A stretch of 19,422 bases of DNA from CAZVIK01 sp964627045 (GTDB lineage Bacteria; Acidobacteriota; Terriglobia; Bryobacterales; Bryobacteraceae). This document shows positions 14,868 to 19,422 of the stretch, one piece after another. The notes beneath the pieces were generated by a model that saw only the letters and a program-made list of their open reading frames with translations, was not told the DNA's origin and did not search any database. Each line of letters begins with the position of its first letter. Positions within the stretch are counted from its first letter, which is position 1. The translations under genes were made by a program, and so were the position numbers. The stretch lies in contig CAZVIK010000061.1 in assembly GCA_964627045.1 (NCBI GenBank), positions 1 to 19,422 of the forward strand. The letters are read 5' to 3'.

Positions 14868-14886
14868 TCTTCCTTGATTAGGAAGA
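14868..14886 (-). promoter_or_regulatory. 5' leader hairpin overlapping the ribosome-binding region of the beta-barrel gene
   Basis: TCTTCCT, 5-nt loop, AGGAAGA: a perfect 7-bp inverted repeat. On the minus-strand transcript the right arm AGGAAGA runs directly into GGGG, i.e. the purine-rich ribosome binding site lies partly within the stem, 12-20 nt before the ATG at 14851. It has no T run after it, so it is not a terminator. It could limit translation until opened. Confidence 0.45.
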
Positions 14887-14895
14887 ATTGCAGAA

Positions 14896-14904
14896 ATCAT
14901 ACCA
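14896..14904 (-). promoter_or_regulatory. Extended -10 promoter of the beta-barrel gene
   Basis: On the minus strand TGGTATGAT: TATGAT (14896-14901, 5/6 to TATAAT) preceded by TGG (14902-14904). This is the same arrangement as the kor promoter at 7689-7697. The predicted start near 14889 puts the hairpin at 14868-14886 at the very 5' end of the mRNA. Confidence 0.55.
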
Positions 14905-15040
14905 TCGTTCGCGTGCCGGTATCCGCCCCCTGGGGAACGGAGCGGGCCCACCCGTCCGCTACTCCACACTCGCCCGGCGGCATCGCCAAGGTCGAGTCGA
15001 GTACGTTATCCTGGATCTTTCCCAAAAACCAGGAGCCTCC

Positions 15041-16152
15041 ATGAACATCCTTGTGCCAAACCTCGGTTCGACGTCGTTGAAGTACCAGATTCTCGCCATG
15101 CCGGAGGAAACGCCGCTCGCCAAGGGGCGAATGGAGCGGGTCAAGGACTACCGCGAGGCCGTGGCGCAGATCCAAACGGGCGACACCCAGATCGACGCCG
15201 TCGCCTTCAAAGCCGTGCTGGGCGGCCCGCGTTATCGCGGAACGTTTCTGATCGACGACGGCGTCATCGGCGCGTTGGAGGAGTTCCTGCCCGCCGCCCC
15301 GGCGCACAACGCGATCTACCTGACGGGAATCCGCGCCTTCCGCGAAGCAATGCCGGGCGTTCCCATGGTGGCGGCGTTCGAGACCGAGTTTCACGCCACC
15401 ATGCCGGAACATGTGGGCCGCTACGGCGTTCCTGCCGAATGGCGGGAGACCCACGGAATCCGCCGCTACGGGTTCCACGGGGCATCCCACCGCTACATCG
15501 GCGAGCGGACGGCGGAGTTCCTCGGAACGCCCGCCGCATCGTTGAGAGTGGTGAGTTGCCATCTGGGCGGCAGTTCTTCGATGTGCGCGATTGACCGCGG
15601 CCGGTCGGTGGACACTACGATGGGCTTCTCGCCGCAATCGGGACTGGAAAACGCCACGCGGCCCGGGGACCTGGACGCCTTCGCGGTTCTCTACATGATG
15701 GAGAAGAACGGCTGGAGCGTTCAGGGCGTGCGCGAGCAACTTGCCAAGGGAGGCGGTCTGGCGGGTCTCTCGGGCGTTCCGGGCGGCGATGTGCNNNNNN
15801 NNNNGATGTGGAACGGGCCGCCGAGGCTGGCGGAGAGGACGCGGCATTGGCCCTGGAGATGTTCGCCTACGGCGTGCGCAAGACCATCGGGGCGTATGCC
15901 GCCGCCATGGGCGGGTTGGATGCCGTAGCCTTCACCGGCGGAATCGGCGAGAACTCAGCCCGCCTGCGCACGGTGTGCTGCCGGGGGTTGGAGTTTCTGG
16001 GAATCCGCCTCGACGATGAGCGCAACGGGAAGGGTTCCGGCGACCGGCTGGTATCCCCCGACGGCACGCCGGTAGCCGTTCTGGCCCTTGGCACCAACGA
16101 GGAGTTGATCGTGGCCCGCCGGGCGTACCGGCTGCTCGAGAACCGCCGTTAG
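15041..16152 (+). CDS. ackA: Acetate/propionate kinase family protein with atypical active site; contains an assembly gap
   Basis: The two halves (15041-15794 and 15805-16152) together make about 367 residues, shorter than typical AckA (~400). It would convert acyl phosphate and ADP to acid and ATP. The family is shown by PNLGSTSLKYQ at the N-terminus, APAHN, RYGFHGASHRYIGER, SVDTTMGFSP, NATRPGDLD, FTGGIGENSA and GTNEELIVARRAYR. Several positions differ from well-studied acetate kinases: AFKAVLGG replaces GHRVVHGG, FETEFHATMP replaces FDTAFHQTMP, and CHLGGSSS replaces CHLGNGAS. The N run breaks the frame, but GGDV-x-DVERAAEAGGED reads through if the true gap is about 2 nt. The start ATG has AGGAG 5 nt upstream. 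No pta gene is seen beside it. Confidence 0.88.
15795..15804. other. Assembly gap (10 N) inside ackA
   Basis: Ten N as a fixed placeholder. The reading frames on the two sides differ by the N count: continuity of the kinase needs a gap of 2 modulo 3, and family sequence (GDVRDVE-like) suggests only 2 bases are really missing. The gene is thus probably intact in the organism. Confidence 0.9.
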
Positions 16153-16177
16153 GCTGGCCCGCCGGGACTGGGGCCTA
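16150..16177. terminator. Imperfect inverted repeat joining the stops of ackA and nuoI
   Basis: TAGGC (16150-16154) pairs with GCCTA (16173-16177), with an inner CCC/GGG pairing and a 3-nt bulge. The two ends are the stop codons of the convergent ackA and nuoI genes. No T run on either side. A weak bidirectional terminator at best. Confidence 0.25.
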
Positions 16178-16633
16178 CCCGTTCTTTGCCGGCGTCAGGA
16201 GTCGTTCCTTGCGGTAGATCAGGGTCGACGCGTTGAAGCTGGCGACCTCGAACCTGTGGCCGTGGGTGATGGCATCGGTCGGGCAGGCTTCGACGCAGTA
16301 GCCGCAAAAGATGCAGCGGTTATAGTCGATGTTGTACACCTTGGCATATCGTTCGCCCCCGCTGATCCGTTCGGCGGCGGTGTTCTCGGCCGCCTCGATG
16401 TAGATGCAGTTCGAGGGGCAGGCCACGGCACACAGGAAGCACGCCACGCACTTCTCCAGGCCGTTTTCGTCGCGCTGCAGGACGTGGACGCCGCGGTATC
16501 GCTCCTGGAGTTTGGGAGGCTCGTCGGGGTAGTTTTCGGTTAGCGTCGGCGAGAGGAATTCCTTGAACGTCGTGGACATCCCCTTGGCAACAGCCGCTGC
16601 GGATCTCCAGATCTCTTTGGCGTCGACCGGCAT
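16175..16633 (-). CDS. nuoI: NADH-quinone oxidoreductase subunit I-type 2x[4Fe-4S] protein
   Basis: A 152-residue protein with two ferredoxin motifs: Cys62/65/68/72 (CVACFLCAVACP) and Cys107/110/113/117 (CIFCGYCVEACP). NuoI-type flanks include FKEFLSPTLTENYPDEPP and RYRGVHVLQRDENGLEKC, and the ITHGHRFEVASFN region follows the second cluster. In complex I, NuoI carries clusters N6a and N6b between the NADH arm and the quinone site. It is somewhat shorter than the E. coli or Thermus proteins (~180). The ATG at 16633 has AGGG about 7 nt upstream. It follows the flavoprotein gene by 25 nt on the same strand and no other nuo gene is in view, so it is either a stray extra copy or serves another electron-transfer complex. 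Confidence 0.9.
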   Translation of the reverse strand: MPVDAKEIWRSAAAVAKGMSTTFKEFLSPTLTENYPDEPPKLQERYRGVHVLQRDENGLEKCVACFLCAVACPSNCIYIEAAENTAAERISGGERYAKVYNIDYNRCIFCGYCVEACPTDAITHGHRFEVASFNASTLIYRKERLLTPAKNG

Positions 16634-16658
16634 CCTGAGTTCCCTCGTGAAGCTGCCT

Positions 16659-17963
16659 TCAGTCTAGCAGCTTGAGCAACTCGTTCGCCGCCACTTGGAC
16701 GGGGTCGCGCGCGGGCGAATAGGGCGGCGTGTAGGCCAGATCGAGCTGTTCGAAATCCTCCAGGGTCATCCGCGAAGTGATCGCGGCGGCGATCAGGTTG
16801 ATACGGCCCGGTACGCCGGCTTCCCCAGTTACCCATCCGCCGAGCACGCGATGGGTGCGCCGGTCGCCAACAAGGTAGACCGTTGTGGGGCGGCCCTTGA
16901 AGTACTTGACGTGGTCCATGGCGTCGATCCGCACCGCCTCCGGATCGAAGCCTTCCTTACGAGCCTCGGCAGGGAGCAAGCCCGTGACGGCCACGCCCAG
17001 CTTGCAGACGCGCAGAATCGAGGTGCCCACGATGCCTCGGAAGCGGTCGCGTCCTCCGGCGGCGCAGGCCCCCGCGACCCGTCCCATCCGGTTGGCCGTC
17101 GTGCCCAGGGGAACATAGGCCGGGCGGCCGGTGAGCAGGTGCAACGCCTCGGCGCAGTCGCCCGCGTCGTAGATTCCGGAAACGCTGGTCTCCATGCGCT
17201 CGTCAACGGCGAAGGCGCCGGTGGCTCCTAGGCGCACGCCCGCCTCGGCGGCCAGTTCGACGTTGGGCCGGATGCCCGCTGCCGCCACCACAAGGTCGCA
17301 CGCGATGCCGTTCACGCGATCTGGACCCACTTCGGACGCCGGCGTGTCGAGCATCAGGCCGATCCCGGCCCGGTTGAGTTCCTCACGAACGACATTGGTG
17401 AGTTCGGCGTCCTGGTGGCCGAGCACGCCGCCCGAGGATTCCACGACGGACACCTCCAGACCGCGCACGCGCAGCACGTCGGCGGCCTCCAGGCCGATGT
17501 AGCCGGCGCCGACCACCACCGCGCGTTTGGGGTGCTGCGTCTCGATGAAGGTGCGCAAACCCACGGCATCGCCGAGCGTGTGCAGCGTGAAAGACGAGGC
17601 GGCCGGCGTCGATCCCAGGGCGTCGCGGTTGGGCCTTGCGCCTGCGGCGACGATCAGCCGGTCGTAGGCCACTCGCTCGCCGCCGTCGAGCAGAAGTTCC
17701 CTTTGCGGATGCCGGATCTCGGAGACCGTGGCGCTCGTACGGATTTTGATATTGCGCTCGCGGAGCAGCGTGTCGGGCGTGTGCACGGTCAACTCGCCGA
17801 TGGACCCGACGCGGCCTTCGACGTAGTACGGAAGGCCACAGGCGGCGTAGGAGATGACATCGCCCCGCTCGACAACCGTGATGTCGAGCGACCGGTCGAC
17901 GCGCCGGGCGCGCAAGGCCGCGCTCAGGCCTGCGCCCATCGCTCCGATTACCGCCAGCCGCAT
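16659..17963 (-). CDS. CoA-disulfide reductase / NADH oxidase-like flavoprotein
   Basis: A 434-residue FAD/NAD(P)-dependent pyridine nucleotide-disulfide oxidoreductase of the Cdr/Nox type. The FAD-binding N-terminus is MRLAVIGAMGAGLSAAL. The single redox cysteine is Cys42 in SYAACGLPYY. The NAD(P) fold is VVVGAGYIGLEAADVLRVRG (about 158-177), the second FAD motif is GIYDAGDCAE, and the dimerisation domain ends LDLAYTPPYSPARDPVQVAA. Members reduce CoA disulfide or O2 (to water or peroxide); sequence alone does not decide. ATG 17963 fits the family start; an in-frame GTG at 17999 would add 12 untypical residues. It lies upstream of nuoI in the same direction (25-nt gap), hinting at shared NADH/FeS electron flow. 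Confidence 0.9.
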   Translation of the reverse strand: MRLAVIGAMGAGLSAALRARRVDRSLDITVVERGDVISYAACGLPYYVEGRVGSIGELTVHTPDTLLRERNIKIRTSATVSEIRHPQRELLLDGGERVAYDRLIVAAGARPNRDALGSTPAASSFTLHTLGDAVGLRTFIETQHPKRAVVVGAGYIGLEAADVLRVRGLEVSVVESSGGVLGHQDAELTNVVREELNRAGIGLMLDTPASEVGPDRVNGIACDLVVAAAGIRPNVELAAEAGVRLGATGAFAVDERMETSVSGIYDAGDCAEALHLLTGRPAYVPLGTTANRMGRVAGACAAGGRDRFRGIVGTSILRVCKLGVAVTGLLPAEARKEGFDPEAVRIDAMDHVKYFKGRPTTVYLVGDRRTHRVLGGWVTGEAGVPGRINLIAAAITSRMTLEDFEQLDLAYTPPYSPARDPVQVAANELLKLLD

Positions 17964-18054
17964 GTCAGTCCATCTTAGCCGAACCGCGAACCGGTGCAAA
18001 ACCGCCCGGTCGCAACGGAAAGGGCGCTACACGGGCCGGCTCGGCGTGGGCGCC

Positions 18055-18471
18055 TCAGCTCTCTTTGTCTTCCTGCCGCTGCTTCTCGATGAAGCTCAGG
18101 ATGTCGAAATGGACGATCTTACGGTTGGGAAAGAAACTGTTCACCGCTTGCTGCTCGTCGTCGAAGATTTCGAAGACGGTCGATAGCTTGGTCACGACAA
18201 GGAGTTCGAGTTGGCGGCGGTTCAGGCTAAGCAACACCAGCCGCCCAGCGGCCTTGTTCAGGGCCGTGTAACACATCACCATCGCCCCAAGCCCCGTGCT
18301 GTCGATGTAGTCGACTTCGCGCAGGTTCAGGATGATGTTCACGCGCCCGGCCGCCAGATGGGCCCGGACTGTCTCGCGCAGCGCGCCCGCATCAGGGCCC
18401 GCTGTCAACTGGCCTTTCAGGTCAAGAACTGTGACGCCTTCCTTCTCGCGCGTGCTGATCTCGATAGTCAT
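18055..18471 (-). CDS. STAS-domain protein (anti-anti-sigma factor type)
   Basis: A 138-residue protein. The STAS domain fills residues ~1-110, with the phosphorylation-site motif DYIDSTGLGAMV (Ser58 within DSTG) and preceding strand VNIILNL. A charged C-terminal tail (FIEKQRQEDKES) is extra. Such proteins bind anti-sigma kinases of the RsbW/SpoIIAB type and are switched by serine phosphorylation, giving partner-switching control of a sigma factor or another output. No RsbW-like kinase or PP2C phosphatase is in view; the neighbour is a histidine kinase whose 3' end overlaps this start by 50 nt. GAGG lies 13 nt before the ATG, so translation may rely on coupling to the kinase gene. Confidence 0.9.
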   Translation of the reverse strand: MTIEISTREKEGVTVLDLKGQLTAGPDAGALRETVRAHLAAGRVNIILNLREVDYIDSTGLGAMVMCYTALNKAAGRLVLLSLNRRQLELLVVTKLSTVFEIFDDEQQAVNSFFPNRKIVHFDILSFIEKQRQEDKES

Positions 18472-19422
18472 CGTTTGACGTGCGCCTCGAATGGGCGCGC
18501 ACCTCCTCCGCCCCGGGCCGCACCGGAAGGGTCACCAGGAATCGCGTCCCTTCGCCGGGATGACTGCTCACATCGATCCGGCCGTCATGCGCCTTTACTA
18601 TCCATGCTACAAAACTCAGCCCCAGCCCGAGGCCACGCTGTTCGTGGGTGTCGGTGCTCGGCACGCGGAAGAACCTTTCGAATATGCTTGATAGGTATTC
18701 CTCAGGGATCCCACGGCCGGTGTCTTCGACCGACAACTCGATCCGGTGCGGATTGGCTCGCAGCCCTACCCGGATCTGCCCTCCGGCGGGCGTGTACTTA
18801 ACGGCATTGGCAAGAAGGTTGGAGAGCAGGCGTTCGAACTGAATCCGGTCGACGGACGCCAGGCAGGCGGACGGAAGGTCGGAAACCCAGTTCAGCCCCG
18901 CTTCTTCGGCGGCGTAACGGTACTGATCGACGACATCGCGGATAATGGGAACCAAGTCCCGCTCTTCGATTTTCAGCACAAGTTGTCCGGATTCGGCCTG
19001 CGAGAGCTGCAGCATCGCCTTGACGAATTCGGAAAGCCGCTCGGTCGCCTCCAGGGCGACCTGGATTGCCTCGCGCAACTGCTCCTCGGACTCGGCCGTC
19101 ATTAGAGCGACTTCCAGATGGCCGCGGACGGCGGTGATGGGCGTCCGCAATTCGTGCGAAACGTCGGCGCTGAAACGGCGAATCTGCTGGAAGGAGTTCT
19201 CGAGGCGTTCGACCATCCGGTTGAACGTGTCAATCAGGTTGTCGAGTTCGTCGCCCGCATCCCGCGTCGGAATGCGCAGGCTCAGGTTGGAGCCGGTGAT
19301 GGACTCGGCGGTGCGCACCACATCGTGCAGGGGCCGGAGGCCGCGCCGCGTCAAGTACCAACCAAGAAGGCCGCCAAACACCAGGATGATCGGTACGCTG
19401 ATCAGGTAGCGCGTGGTGAACT
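18422..19422 (-). CDS. HAMP-containing sensor histidine kinase, N-terminus outside window
   Basis: The frame is open to the window end; ~333 residues are visible. It begins in a transmembrane helix (ISVPIILVFGGLLGWYL). A HAMP domain (RRGLRPLHDVVRTAESITG to NRMVERLENSF), a HisKA domain with phospho-acceptor histidine in SADVSHELRTPITAVRGH, and a full HATPase_c domain follow. The HATPase_c domain has the N box in LLSNLLANAVKYTPAGG, G1 in VEDTGRGIPEEY, F box FERFFRV and G2 in GLGLGLSFV. The style resembles heavy-metal/CusS-type sensor kinases. The response regulator, usually upstream in such pairs, would lie beyond the window. After the catalytic domain (about FLVTLPVRPG) it has ~30 residues of basic, low-complexity tail, the part that overlaps the STAS gene. 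Confidence 0.94.
   Translation of the reverse strand, partial: FTTRYLISVPIILVFGGLLGWYLTRRGLRPLHDVVRTAESITGSNLSLRIPTRDAGDELDNLIDTFNRMVERLENSFQQIRRFSADVSHELRTPITAVRGHLEVALMTAESEEQLREAIQVALEATERLSEFVKAMLQLSQAESGQLVLKIEERDLVPIIRDVVDQYRYAAEEAGLNWVSDLPSACLASVDRIQFERLLSNLLANAVKYTPAGGQIRVGLRANPHRIELSVEDTGRGIPEEYLSSIFERFFRVPSTDTHEQRGLGLGLSFVAWIVKAHDGRIDVSSHPGEGTRFLVTLPVRPGAEEVRAHSRRTSNDDYRDQHAREGRRHSS

Noticed and set aside
15041..16152. ackA as a true frameshifted pseudogene
   Set aside because: The frame change coincides exactly with a 10-N placeholder; both halves retain family motifs and join in phase if the gap is about 2 nt.
16659..17999. GTG 17999 as start of the flavoprotein
   Set aside because: It adds 12 residues before MRLAVIGAMG, which matches the usual family N-terminus; no ribosome binding site supports the longer form.
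1..19422. tRNA or rRNA genes, CRISPR arrays, complete insertion sequences, integrases
   Set aside because: Looked for cloverleaf-like ends, regularly spaced repeats and transposase or integrase motifs on both strands; none was recognised. The only mobile-type trace is the short segment at 12400-12550.

Overview
The window is a GC-rich, tightly packed bacterial chromosome segment with short intergenic gaps, many 4-nt ATGA overlaps between consecutive genes, and two runs of exactly ten N. The N runs mark it as a draft or metagenome-assembled scaffold. Gene content suggests a Gram-negative Acidobacteriota-like organism (Bryobacterales/Solibacterales would fit). The supporting features are an outer-membrane beta-barrel protein, a SSS-type symporter with a DUF485 partner, a ferredoxin-dependent 2-oxoacid oxidoreductase and a divergent acetate kinase. 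This placement is inferred from gene style, not from a marker gene.

Layout. Positions 2-1359 hold the end of one MinD-type ATPase and a complete second one carrying an inserted 2x[4Fe-4S] ferredoxin domain. A small membrane protein (1389-1604, minus) and a COG1237-type metallo-beta-lactamase-fold protein (1849-2688, minus) follow. A YdjM-like membrane protein (2846-3397) precedes citrate synthase gltA (3508-4803). Tail-to-tail with gltA is a korDABC operon on the minus strand (7662 down to 4810), read from an extended -10 promoter at 7689-7697. Divergent from it is an 853-residue membrane sensor (Cache-TM-PAS-CBS-CBS-DUF294 nucleotidyltransferase, 7861-10422) followed closely by a calcineurin-like phosphoesterase (10428-11237). 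These converge on a DUF485 protein and a sodium:solute symporter (13533 down to 11218). The symporter gene is broken by an N gap and by about 150 bp of unrelated sequence resembling a piece of a phage-like operon (end of one gene, start of a VRR-NUC-like gene). A beta-barrel outer-membrane protein (14851-13577) is divergent from acetate kinase ackA (15041-16152), which contains the second N gap. The window closes with nuoI and a CoA-disulfide-reductase/NADH-oxidase-like flavoprotein, a STAS protein, and a sensor histidine kinase running off the end, all on the minus strand.

How it may work together. The middle of the window has a C2/TCA theme: acetate kinase, an ActP/YjcH-like uptake pair, citrate synthase and ferredoxin-linked 2-oxoacid oxidation or carboxylation. 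Cache-domain sensors often bind small carboxylates, and DUF294/CBS nucleotidyltransferases are known neighbours of ActP-like symporters. The Cache-PAS-CBS-DUF294 sensor with its adjacent phosphoesterase is therefore the best candidate for an under-described regulatory system here, perhaps a membrane-sensed nucleotidylation switch on carboxylate uptake. That role is inference.
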